Below are positions 16,887-26,736 of a stretch of 64,000 nt of DNA, piece after piece (within the stretch, counting starts at the first letter, position 1; each line of letters opens with the position of its first letter). Both the position numbers and the translations under genes were made by a program. Source of the stretch: Candidatus Viridilinea mediisalina (GTDB taxonomy: Bacteria; Chloroflexota; Chloroflexia; Chloroflexales; Chloroflexaceae); assembly GCF_002532535.1 (NCBI RefSeq), contig NZ_NQWI01000010.1, positions 1-64,000 of the forward strand, in the 5' to 3' direction. The notes under the pieces were generated by a model that ran no database searches, was not told where the DNA came from, and saw only the letters and a program-made list of their open reading frames with translations.

Positions 16887-16935
16887 GCTTTTTCTTTGGT
16901 GTGGGCGGCGAAGCCGCCCACACCAAAGAAAAAGC
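16887..16935. repeat. Family F perfect hairpin, copy 1
   Basis: 23-bp arms with no mismatch and a 3-base loop (GAA), centred on GGCGGC-GAA-GCCGCC. It stands between the HRDC and HD genes. Copies with the same centre but unrelated, still fully paired, outer arms are at 26607-26647, 41571-41617 and 52164-52190. Confidence 0.92.
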
Positions 16936-16994
16936 GTTCTTCTGGGGAGGCATAGCCTCCCAAAAGGAACCCAAACACAAGGAGCCACATACCA

Positions 16995-17621
16995 ATGCTT
17001 ACCGAACGTGCGCGTACCACCCTCTATGAATGGGTCCAGGCTGAGAGTCTGCGTAAACATTGTGAGGCGGTTGCCGCTTGTATGGTGTACTTCGCCCGCA
17101 AGCACGGGGCCGATGAGGATCTCTGGGGTGCGGTGGGCTTGCTGCACGACATGGATTTTGAGCGCTATCCCCATATGCCTGAGCCCGGCCCAGCGACGAC
17201 CGCCCTTGCCCATGCGCTTTTGGCGGGTGAGCCCCTGCCCACTGAGTTGCCGGGCCATCCCTTCTATGGTGTGGCCTATGTGCGTGAGGCGGGCTGGGGG
17301 TCTGAGGTGGTACGCGCCATTCTTAGCCATGCCGACTATAGTGGCATTGCGCCCGAAAGCCCCCTTGAGCGTACCCTTTATGCCGTAGATGAACTGAGTG
17401 GCTTTGTGAGCGCGGTGGCCCTTGTGCGCCCCGATAAGAATATCGCCAGTGTTCAAGTCTCGTCGGTGAAGAAGAAGCTGAAAGATAAAGCCTTCGCCGC
17501 CAAGGTGAGTCGCACCGGCATCCACCACGGCGCGGAAGTCATTGGTATGAGCCTTGATGAATTGATCGCTGAGGTGATTGCGGCCCTCCAGGCTGATGCG
17601 CAACGTCTGGGAATTGGGTAG
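16995..17621 (+). CDS. HD-domain phosphohydrolase
   Basis: 208 residues with the HD superfamily metal ligands in order: His22 (LRKHCEAV), His51-Asp52 (GLLHDMDFE), His112 (ILSHADY) and Asp132 (YAVDELSG). This is the compact HDIG-like fold of phosphohydrolases acting on nucleotides or similar phosphates. The substrate cannot be told from the sequence. The gene converges on a PHP phosphoesterase gene at 17699. ATG 16995 lies shortly after CAAGGAG. Confidence 0.85.
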   Translation: MLTERARTTLYEWVQAESLRKHCEAVAACMVYFARKHGADEDLWGAVGLLHDMDFERYPHMPEPGPATTALAHALLAGEPLPTELPGHPFYGVAYVREAGWGSEVVRAILSHADYSGIAPESPLERTLYAVDELSGFVSAVALVRPDKNIASVQVSSVKKKLKDKAFAAKVSRTGIHHGAEVIGMSLDELIAEVIAALQADAQRLGIG

Positions 17622-17698
17622 GTTGATACAACGTTGATGTTTGGAGATAGTTTCAGAAAAGCCAAAGCTTGCGCTTGGGGATGGGATGCCCTATCGTT

Positions 17699-18400
17699 CT
17701 ACGCCGGGCGCACAGCACTCAGGCTACGTTGGGCCCAGAGGGCTCCCGCTTCGGCAATGCGCCAGACGCCCCACATCGTTCCGCCCGCACTCGTCTGGCC
17801 CGCCAAGATAGCTCGGCGCAGATCGGCGGCAGTGCGTCCGGGAAAGCGCGTAAAGCCCATCCCAACGGTCGCTAGGTGGTGCGAGTCGCTACCACCAACC
17901 ATAGGAATGCCGTGGGTAGTCGCAAACTGAGTAGCCAGCGTGTTACTCTGTGAGCGCCACAGCCCAGCGTTGAAGACCTCAATCGCATCCACAAGCTGGC
18001 CCCACGCGGGATGACGCTGCTGTTGCGACCAGCCCACTAGCCCCAACGATGAGACAAAGAGGCCAAAGGGGTGGGGCGCAATCACAAGGCCGCCCTGATC
18101 GCGTACTGCTGCAATCGTCTCGGTAAAAGGGCGGCCAGGCGGAAGCTGCTCTTCAATAAAGAGCGCCAACACATGCCCATCACGGGTGGTCACCTCTTCG
18201 CCCACAATCACCTCAACGCCGTAGGAATCAGCCAAACGCTGGGCCTCACGCGCACCCGCAATCGTATCGTGGTCAGTCACCGCAACCACCTGTAGGTTCA
18301 ACGCGGCAGCCCGTGCCAGCAATTCTGGCACAGTGGTGCTGCCATCACTGCTATAGTTGGTGTGCAGGTGCAGATCAGCCATGCCATAAGATTGATGCAT
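17699..18400 (-). CDS. PHP-domain phosphoesterase
   Basis: 233 residues with the PHP metal-binding pattern: HLHTNYSSDG (His11, His13), VTDHDT, a Glu in VIVGEEVTT, APHPFG and GGSDSHH near the C-terminus. This is the TrpH/RnaseAM-like group, which hydrolyses 3',5'-nucleoside bisphosphates or trims RNA ends. GGGAGG nine bases before ATG 18400 decides the start; the frame is open for 21 more codons without such a site. It is divergent from guaB, whose promoter lies in the shared gap. Confidence 0.85.
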   Translation of the reverse strand: MHQSYGMADLHLHTNYSSDGSTTVPELLARAAALNLQVVAVTDHDTIAGAREAQRLADSYGVEVIVGEEVTTRDGHVLALFIEEQLPPGRPFTETIAAVRDQGGLVIAPHPFGLFVSSLGLVGWSQQQRHPAWGQLVDAIEVFNAGLWRSQSNTLATQFATTHGIPMVGGSDSHHLATVGMGFTRFPGRTAADLRRAILAGQTSAGGTMWGVWRIAEAGALWAQRSLSAVRPA

Positions 18401-18505
18401 TGCTTGCGCCTCCCTTGGTGAACAATATCCGCCCGAACCATAGCAGCCGTAGATTGTATTCAAGCTATGCTAAGGTTAAGCGCACGCAAAGAGTGCGTAA
18501 AGAAG

Positions 18506-18534
18506 TTGACTCTAGGGTTGAGGCGGGGTATAGT
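18506..18534 (+). promoter_or_regulatory. Predicted sigma-70 type promoter for guaB
   Basis: TTGACT (18506-18511), a 17-bp spacer and TATAGT (18529-18534), about 60 bp before the guaB start. No purine-riboswitch pattern was seen in the leader. Confidence 0.7.
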
Positions 18535-18569
18535 GAAACACACTATCCGTAGTATTCTGCAAAGCGTAG

Positions 18570-20075
<1,506 letters not shown>

Positions 20076-20177
20076 TGCCAGTTATGAGTGACGAGTGACA
20101 AGCAGGACATACCGCATACCAATGCGCTTTGGCATGATGCGCTATGCGGACTGTTCCACGGTAATTAGTACAAGTTC
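20076..20177. repeat. Heptamer-bearing dispersed element in the guaB-decarboxylase gap
   Basis: GAGTGACGAGTGACAAGCAG near 20084-20103 is the reverse complement of part of the element at about 5129-5158, and both are followed by ACCGCAT-containing sequence on one side. It ends just before ATG 20178. Confidence 0.6.
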
Positions 20178-21338
20178 ATGACTACCATTCCCAACGGCTT
20201 TGCCGATACTGTTGCGCCGATGCGCGCTGCACACGAGCGCATTTTGGCCACTTTGGCCGATCATAGGTTGCCGGTCGCACCCTTTCCCCGTAGCCTGCCT
20301 GCCCCCCGCGAGCGCGGCTGTGCGGCAGCGCGGGCCTACCCGATGCAGGGGGTTCTGAAATACCACGGGCTGGCCGATTGGCAGCACCGGATTGCCTATC
20401 TGCCCAGTATTTCGCTCAATAACGATGCTGCCCATACGGTCACCTTGGTGGAGTTTGATCCCCACTTGGCGGGCGATGTGGCCACCCTGGGCGGTCAGCC
20501 TGCGGCTGGGCGCGAGCTTGAGCGGATCAGCCAGATTCTCGATGCGGTACGGGCGCTCGCCAGTGTGCGTGTGGCCGCCCGCGTAACCACCCGTAATGTC
20601 CTAAAGACCCGCGTGGCGGGCAAAGGGCTGGGGACAAGCGCTGCGGGTGCTGCTGCCCTCGCCGCCGCCGCCGTGGGAGCGCTCTATGGCCCAGAGTTGG
20701 TGGCCAACACCCGCTTCCTCAGTTGTCTCGCCCGCCTCTTGGCCGGATCGGGCTGCCGTGCCGCCGCTGGTGGTCTGGCACTCTGGCTCAGCTACCCCGG
20801 CATCACCCACGAAGATAGCTTCGCCATCCGCCTGGATGATGCCGAACAACTGGCCGATGTTGCCCTCGTCACCATTCCCATCGACTCACGGGTTGGCCTG
20901 AAGACCGAACAGGCCCACCACGACGCCCCCTGCAGCAGCTTCTTCAAAACCTGGATGCTCAGTCGGGGCGACGAAATTATCGAATGTCTCAACGCCGCCC
21001 GAACAGGCGCGTGGCGCACGGTGGGCCAATTTGCCGAACTGGACAGCATGCGGCTCCACGGCGTTACCATGTCCGGCTCACGCGAACACAAACTGATCGG
21101 CTGGGAACCAGAGAACATCGCCATCTTCCGCATGTGCGATGAGCTCCGCAACCAAGGCATTCCAGTTTACGCCAGCACCGACACCGGGCCAACGGTGGTG
21201 CTGATTACCCATCGTAACCATGTTGCCGCCGTCGAGCACGCCATCAGCGCCCTGAATCTGGGCTTAGAGAGCGTCAGTGGGCGCATCGCCGGGCCTGCGG
21301 AGCTGATTGATCCTGATGCGGCGCGTGAGGAATTGTAG
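20178..21338 (+). CDS. Mevalonate-pathway decarboxylase, probably phosphomevalonate decarboxylase
   Basis: 386-residue GHMP-superfamily protein aligned by eye with diphosphomevalonate decarboxylase: GVLKYHGL (58-65), LPSISLNND (75-83), the nucleotide loop KGLGTSAAG (149-157), AGSGCRAAAGG (189-199) and the C-terminal STDTGPTVV with the likely catalytic Asp. The classical enzyme has GSGSACR at the fourth motif and DAGPN at the last. Similar departures are known for the Roseiflexus castenholzii enzyme, which acts on mevalonate 5-phosphate and gives isopentenyl phosphate, later phosphorylated by isopentenyl phosphate kinase. The substrate call is inference. No other mevalonate gene is in the window. 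Confidence 0.75.
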   Translation: MTTIPNGFADTVAPMRAAHERILATLADHRLPVAPFPRSLPAPRERGCAAARAYPMQGVLKYHGLADWQHRIAYLPSISLNNDAAHTVTLVEFDPHLAGDVATLGGQPAAGRELERISQILDAVRALASVRVAARVTTRNVLKTRVAGKGLGTSAAGAAALAAAAVGALYGPELVANTRFLSCLARLLAGSGCRAAAGGLALWLSYPGITHEDSFAIRLDDAEQLADVALVTIPIDSRVGLKTEQAHHDAPCSSFFKTWMLSRGDEIIECLNAARTGAWRTVGQFAELDSMRLHGVTMSGSREHKLIGWEPENIAIFRMCDELRNQGIPVYASTDTGPTVVLITHRNHVAAVEHAISALNLGLESVSGRIAGPAELIDPDAAREEL

Positions 21339-21550
21339 AGGTACAGAGAATTGAACCACAGAGGCACAGAGAACACAGAGTCCGGAAGAGGAGATACCGA
21401 GCTATTAACCACAGAGGCACCGAAGACACAGAGTCCGGAAGAGAGGGAATTTAGGAATGGCGATTGCCATACTACAAACCCCTCTGTGTTCTCTGTGCCT
21501 CTGTGGTTCAATCCTCTCTGTGTTCTCTGTGGTTCAATCCTCTGTATCTC
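21338..21550. repeat. Element C, composite copy
   Basis: Two forward arms (21338-21380 and 21405-21440) face two reverse arms (21480-21512 and 21514-21550), so the block looks like one inverted pair inserted in or duplicated within another. It fills the space between the converging decarboxylase and C25 peptidase genes. Confidence 0.85.
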
Positions 21551-21560
21551 TTTCGCATCT

Positions 21561-23768
21561 CTAACGAGCCACCAGCGGCAACCATGTATCATACCCCCCC
21601 TGGTAGCGCACGCGGGTGAGCGGGTCGCCTAAGAGGACATAGGTAAAGAGCGGGCCACCAATGCCTGATCCGCTGCGGTGCAGTTCTTGCAAGCCCGCGA
21701 GGGTGAGGCTGCCCAGGGTAGCCTCGCCGGGCGGTACAGCCCAGAGGGCATCGAAGAAGCCGCGTTGCAGCCGGTCGTGGCCATAGAGTACGCCCATGCC
21801 GGTGGGCCCCCAGACGGCCACAGCACCGCCGCGTGCCAAGAGTAGCCGTTCGTCCACCGTGGTACCACTGATAGCTGGGCGGGCAAAGGCACTGCTCAGA
21901 CAGGTCATGGCTAACACTACGGGCAACCGCTCATGGTTGGTGAGTGCGTCGGGTTCGTAGAGGCTGAGCAGCCAAGAGAATTCGCTATCCACATCGGTAA
22001 TAGCCCACTGCCACGGGTGGCTATGGCCGGTGTAGACCAAGAGGGCCGCACCGTCATTAAAGGCGGCCATAGTCTTGGCGTGGGCTTCATTGGCCGAAGC
22101 GATACCAAAGGTTCCCGTGGGATCATAGAATACGCGGCGCACGTGCATATCAGTGGGGAAGGTGGCGGCCATGCGGTTCGCTTCGGCAGCAAAGTCGCCA
22201 GCCGTATCAGGATCGTCGGCGATCATGGCAATGGTACCGCGCCAGCGCCCCTCAGCAGGCGCTTGATCATAGCCAATCAGCTTATCCACGAGGGCCTCAA
22301 GCTCCGCTTGGCTCTTCACCGGCAAGCGCCCAACGGCCATTGCGGGTAGCGGGTCGTCACGCGGATCAGCGGTTGCAATGCGGGCATAGCATGTATCACA
22401 GGCTGCCTCACCGAGCCAGGGATCAACAACGGCCAAATAGGGCGGCAGAATATTCAGATTGTTTGGCCCGCGCTCACTCCAGTCGTGCGGATCACTAGTA
22501 CCATCGCCAACCAACACAATGCTCTGCGGTGGCGTAGGCCATGTCGCACTCTGGGCCACAAAGCTTCGGATGGCTTCGGGGTCAACCGCGCCATTACTCC
22601 ACTGCTCATAGATAGCCTCAAGGCTCACGGCATGCACCCGAAGGCCTTGGGTAGTACGCAGAGCCAGCAGCGGTTCGAGGGTCGCGTGCCACGCCGCAGG
22701 GGCGAGGTAGAGCGCATCAGCCTGACGCGGGTTCAAAAGATCACCCGCTTGCCAAGGGCGCAACGCCGGGCGATGGAGTGTGCCCGGCCCGGCCAAGAGA
22801 TAGTCATGCACCTCTGGGCCAGCAACAAAGCGCCCGGCTTCCAAGGGAATGCGTAGCGGAGCAGCAGGATCGCTGATGATGTAGAGTGCTGCCCCAGCAG
22901 GCAGCCCCGCCAGTTGGTAGCGCCAGGCGCCCTCAGCGCCACGGAAGAGCGCACCACGCTGATTGAATTGCAACATTGCGGGACGCTCCCAAACAATGCG
23001 GTCAAGCAACACGCCCGCCGCACTCATCGGGCTGTAGAGCGTTATGTCAAGTCCCTCGCTACCATGTTCATCGGCAAGGGCCACGGTGCCCGTCCAGAGG
23101 CCCATGGTGGGGGTAAGCACAGCGCTTGCGTTTGGCCCCAAGTTCAGCGTAAGGCGCATGGCCGTACCGACATAGACCTGGGCCTGGATCGTCAGCGTCG
23201 TTGGGCCGGAGGCAACAGGCAGCAACGGTTCAAGCGTAAAACTGGCCTCCCCATCGCCCTCAGCGTCGGCCCGCAGATCAACACTAAACCAGCGGTCGCC
23301 ATCGGGCCCAGGCCGACGTGAATCATAGATGCGCGGCTGATAGATCGTACCCCGCTCATAGGCTGTGGTGCGCTCTTCAAGCTCATCTTCAGCCACAACC
23401 ACTGGCGGCATGATCGCCATCTGGGGGGCCGGTTCAGCCTCAAGGCTCAAACGGTAGAAAGAAGCCAGATTCCAGCGGTCGCCAGGTGGGGGCGCATAGA
23501 AACGCAGCTCAGTCGTGGCATCGAGACGCGCCCCTGCCCCAATAAGTTCTAGGGGAACCACCTGATCGCCATGACGCAACCAGAGGCGCGTAGGATCAAG
23601 GGCCGGATCAAACCCCGCAGCAATCAAGTCTTGGGCCGACATTCGCTGCATACCATGAGCCGTAACGGTGACAACCAAGGCTGCATGGTTGGCCCGCACC
23701 GCTTGAGTAGGCAGGCTGGCGATCAGGGTGAAGAGGAGGGTTACGACGAGGAAGATACGCATAGACAT
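21561..23768 (-). CDS. Exported C25 (gingipain-family) peptidase
   Basis: 735 residues. A signal peptide (MRIFLVVTLLFTLIASLPT) is followed by a long beta-rich N-terminal region (to about residue 340), then the caspase-like catalytic domain. Visible there are VLVGDGTSDPHDW, the catalytic His in LLVYTGHSHPWQW, the catalytic Cys in AMTCLSSAF and the end motif YVLLGDPLTRVRY. These match gingipain-type Cys peptidases. It has no recognisable C-terminal type IX sorting domain, as expected outside Bacteroidota. The start at 23768 was chosen so that the hydrophobic signal is at the N-terminus; the frame stays open for 28 more codons. Confidence 0.85.
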   Translation of the reverse strand: MSMRIFLVVTLLFTLIASLPTQAVRANHAALVVTVTAHGMQRMSAQDLIAAGFDPALDPTRLWLRHGDQVVPLELIGAGARLDATTELRFYAPPPGDRWNLASFYRLSLEAEPAPQMAIMPPVVVAEDELEERTTAYERGTIYQPRIYDSRRPGPDGDRWFSVDLRADAEGDGEASFTLEPLLPVASGPTTLTIQAQVYVGTAMRLTLNLGPNASAVLTPTMGLWTGTVALADEHGSEGLDITLYSPMSAAGVLLDRIVWERPAMLQFNQRGALFRGAEGAWRYQLAGLPAGAALYIISDPAAPLRIPLEAGRFVAGPEVHDYLLAGPGTLHRPALRPWQAGDLLNPRQADALYLAPAAWHATLEPLLALRTTQGLRVHAVSLEAIYEQWSNGAVDPEAIRSFVAQSATWPTPPQSIVLVGDGTSDPHDWSERGPNNLNILPPYLAVVDPWLGEAACDTCYARIATADPRDDPLPAMAVGRLPVKSQAELEALVDKLIGYDQAPAEGRWRGTIAMIADDPDTAGDFAAEANRMAATFPTDMHVRRVFYDPTGTFGIASANEAHAKTMAAFNDGAALLVYTGHSHPWQWAITDVDSEFSWLLSLYEPDALTNHERLPVVLAMTCLSSAFARPAISGTTVDERLLLARGGAVAVWGPTGMGVLYGHDRLQRGFFDALWAVPPGEATLGSLTLAGLQELHRSGSGIGGPLFTYVLLGDPLTRVRYQGGYDTWLPLVAR

Positions 23769-23890
23769 AAGGTTAGTGTACACCTTATGGTACAGCTTGA
23801 CAATGGCGAAAAAGGTAGAGTTATATGATGATTTCGTGTGCGTACCACTCAATCCACATTAGGGCTACGTCAAAATCACCTCCGGCCACT

Positions 23891-23919
23891 TTGACAATTG
23901 GGAATCAGACGGGTATAGT
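23891..23919 (+). promoter_or_regulatory. Predicted sigma-70 type promoter for ppdK
   Basis: Consensus TTGACA (23891-23896), 17-bp spacer and TATAGT (23914-23919), about 45 bp before ATG 23965. This is the best promoter match in the window. Confidence 0.8.
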
Positions 23920-23964
23920 GCTAAGTGAAATTTTCTACGTGCCAAAGGAGTTAGGAGGCCTTGC

Positions 23965-26595
23965 ATGGGAAAGAAGTGGGTCTACCTCTTCCGCGAGGGG
24001 GACGCGACGATGCGCGACCTGCTTGGCGGCAAGGGTGCTGGCGTGGCTGAGATGACGCGCACGGGGGTGCCGGTGCCCCCAGGCTTCACGATTACGACCG
24101 AGGCTTGTAACACGTACTATGAGATTGGCGGCAAGTTTCCCGAAGGGCTCTGGGAACAGGCGCTGGAGGCGCTGAAGGACATTGAAGCGCAGACTGGCAA
24201 GAAGTTTGGTGATCCCGCTAATCCACTGCTGGTAGCGGTGCGCTCTGGGGCGAAGTTTTCGATGCCCGGAATGATGGACACGGTGCTCAATCTGGGCTTG
24301 AATGCCTCGACCCGCGAGGGTTTGGCGCAGCTTACGGCGAATCCGCGCTTTGCCGCTGATGCCTATCGCCGCTTCATTCAGCTCTTTGGTAAGATCGTCC
24401 TCGGGGTTGAGGGTGAACGCTTTGAGCATGTCCTTGATGAAGCCAAAGGTCATGGCCAACGCCAGGATACAGACCTCTCGGCGGAGGAGCTTTTGCAGAT
24501 CGCCGAGACCTTCAAGCAGATTATTAAGAGCGAGGCGGGGGTTGATTTCCCCGAAGACCCGCAAGAGCAGTTGCGTGAGGCGATTGCCGCTGTCTTCCGC
24601 TCTTGGAATGGCCGTCGTGCGCGTGACTATCGGCGGATCAATAAGATTTCTGATAGCTTAGGCACGGGTGTCAATGTCCAGGCGATGGTCTTTGGGAATA
24701 TGGGCGATGATTCGGCTACCGGCGTCGCCTTTACGCGCAATCCGGCTACGGGTAGCTCGGAGATCTTTGGCGAGTATCTCGTCAATGCCCAAGGCGAAGA
24801 TGTGGTTGCGGGTGTCCGCACGCCCCAGCCGATTAGCCGCCTTGAAGCGACGATGCCCGAAGTCTATAAGCAGTTCCATGACATCGCCAAACAGCTTGAG
24901 AGCCACTACCAGGATGTGCAGGACGTGGAGTTTACGATTGAGCGTGGTAGGCTCTGGATGCTTCAGACCCGTGCTGGCAAGCGGACGGCAGCCGCAGCGG
25001 TGAAGATTGCGGTCGATCTGGTAAGCGAAGGGGTGATTGATAAGGCCACTGCGGTGCAGCGCGTAGACCCGCACGCCCTCGATCAGCTTTTGCACCCGAT
25101 GATTGACCCCGAGGCGCGCAAGGATGCTCAGGCGTTGACGACGGGCCTGCCGGCTTCGCCTGGCGCCGCGAGTGGTAAGGCGGTCTTTGATCCTGATGAG
25201 GCCGAACAGCTTGCCGCTACTGGCGAGCAGGTGATCCTCGTTCGGGTCGAGACGGCCCCTGAGGATTTCCACGGGATGGTGGCGGCTCAGGCCATCCTGA
25301 CCGCTCGTGGTGGCATGACGAGCCACGCGGCGGTGGTGGCCCGTGGCATGGGTAAGCCCTGTGTGGCTGGTGCGGGCGATCTGCGGATCAATTATGCCGA
25401 GCAGTTGGTGGTGGTGAATGGCACCACGATTCGCAAGGGTGACTGGGTGACGCTTGACGGCAGTACCGGCGAGGTCTTTGCGGGCCAGATGGCAACCGTG
25501 CAGCCGGAGCTTTCTACTGATTTCAATGAGTTGATGAGTTGGTCCGATGAGTTCCGCACGATGGGGGTACGCGCCAATGCCGATGTGCCCCACGATGCTG
25601 AGATGGCACGCAGCTTTGGTGCCGAGGGGATCGGGCTCTGCCGAACGGAGCATATGTTCTTTGAGGGTAATCGGATTGACGCCGTGCGCGAGATGATCAT
25701 CGCCGATACGCCCGAAGAGCGCCGCGCCGCCCTGGCCAAGATCGAGCCGCTCCAGCAGGGCGACTTCGAGGGGCTCTTCCGCGTGATGCATGGGCTGCCG
25801 GTGACTATTCGTACCCTCGATCCGCCGCTGCACGAATTCCTGCCCCACGACGATCACGAGATTGAGTTGCTGGCCAAGAAGCTTGACGCTGACTTCAAGA
25901 AGGTCAAGTCGAAGATTGACAGCATGCACGAGTCGAACCCGATGCTCGGCTTCCGTGGTTGCCGCTTGGGCATCATCTACCCCGAGATCACCGAGATGCA
26001 GGCGCGGGCCATCTTCAAGGCCGCGGTCAAGGTGAAGCAGGAGGGCATTGATGTGCAGCCGGAGGTCATGATCCCGCTGGTGGGCCATGTCACCGAACTG
26101 AAGCCGCAGGAGGAGATTGTTCGCCAGGTAGCGAAAGAGGTCTTTGCGGAGGCGGGGGTCGAGGTGCCTTATATGCTTGGCACCATGATTGAGTTGCCAC
26201 GGGCGGCCCTCACCGCAGACGAGATCGCTGAGGTGGCCGAGTTCTTCAGCTTCGGTACGAACGACTTGACCCAGACGGCCTTGGGGCTCTCGCGTGACGA
26301 TTCGGGGCGCTTCTTGCCGCTCTATGTTGAGCGCAAGATCATGGCCGACGACCCCTTCCAGACGCTCGACCAGCGCGGGGTGGGCCAGTTGGTTCGCATC
26401 GGCACCGAGCGCGGACGCAACACCCGCGCCAACCTGAAGGTCGGTATCTGCGGCGAGCATGGCGGCGACCCGGCTTCGGTGATCTTCTGCCATGAGGTGG
26501 GGCTCAACTACGTGAGTTGCTCGCCCTTCCGGGTGCCGATTGCGCGCCTTGCAGCGGCCCAGGCTGCACTGGGGGACTCCAAGCGCGATAAGTAG
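23965..26595 (+). CDS. ppdK: Pyruvate, phosphate dikinase
   Basis: 876 residues, full length. The order is the N-terminal nucleotide-binding domain (GGKGAGVAEM, SGAKFSMPGMMDT), the swivelling domain with phospho-acceptor His454 in GGMTSHAAVVARGMGKPCV, and the C-terminal PEP/pyruvate barrel with GTNDLTQ and the conserved CGEHGGDP (Cys829). It converts pyruvate, ATP and phosphate to PEP, AMP and pyrophosphate, and in anaerobes can also run toward pyruvate. A good GGAGG-containing ribosome site precedes ATG 23965. Together with pyk it gives a reversible PEP-pyruvate step. No PPDK regulatory kinase (DUF299) is encoded nearby. Confidence 0.97.
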   Translation: MGKKWVYLFREGDATMRDLLGGKGAGVAEMTRTGVPVPPGFTITTEACNTYYEIGGKFPEGLWEQALEALKDIEAQTGKKFGDPANPLLVAVRSGAKFSMPGMMDTVLNLGLNASTREGLAQLTANPRFAADAYRRFIQLFGKIVLGVEGERFEHVLDEAKGHGQRQDTDLSAEELLQIAETFKQIIKSEAGVDFPEDPQEQLREAIAAVFRSWNGRRARDYRRINKISDSLGTGVNVQAMVFGNMGDDSATGVAFTRNPATGSSEIFGEYLVNAQGEDVVAGVRTPQPISRLEATMPEVYKQFHDIAKQLESHYQDVQDVEFTIERGRLWMLQTRAGKRTAAAAVKIAVDLVSEGVIDKATAVQRVDPHALDQLLHPMIDPEARKDAQALTTGLPASPGAASGKAVFDPDEAEQLAATGEQVILVRVETAPEDFHGMVAAQAILTARGGMTSHAAVVARGMGKPCVAGAGDLRINYAEQLVVVNGTTIRKGDWVTLDGSTGEVFAGQMATVQPELSTDFNELMSWSDEFRTMGVRANADVPHDAEMARSFGAEGIGLCRTEHMFFEGNRIDAVREMIIADTPEERRAALAKIEPLQQGDFEGLFRVMHGLPVTIRTLDPPLHEFLPHDDHEIELLAKKLDADFKKVKSKIDSMHESNPMLGFRGCRLGIIYPEITEMQARAIFKAAVKVKQEGIDVQPEVMIPLVGHVTELKPQEEIVRQVAKEVFAEAGVEVPYMLGTMIELPRAALTADEIAEVAEFFSFGTNDLTQTALGLSRDDSGRFLPLYVERKIMADDPFQTLDQRGVGQLVRIGTERGRNTRANLKVGICGEHGGDPASVIFCHEVGLNYVSCSPFRVPIARLAAAQAALGDSKRDK

Positions 26596-26606
26596 GTAAC
26601 TCTATA

Positions 26607-26647
26607 TTTGTTCGTTTTTGGCGGCAAAGCCGCCAAAAACGAACAAA
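26607..26647. repeat. Family F perfect hairpin, copy 2
   Basis: 19-bp perfect arms, AAA loop, centre GGCGGC/GCCGCC, 12 bp after the ppdK stop and followed by AAAAATCT. It could act as a transcription terminator for either of the converging genes. Confidence 0.9.
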
Positions 26648-26736
26648 AAATCTAGTTTGGGGCGCAGCCCCTGGGTCATGCCCCCGCACCCCCGCCGCGG
26701 CAGCGGCAACAAGCGTAACTTGGTTACGAACCAACT

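Noticed and set aside
24658-26493. Long minus-strand reading frame opposite ppdK
   Set aside because: It is the shadow of a conserved, complete ppdK gene; the translation is His/Leu/Arg-rich with no family motif.
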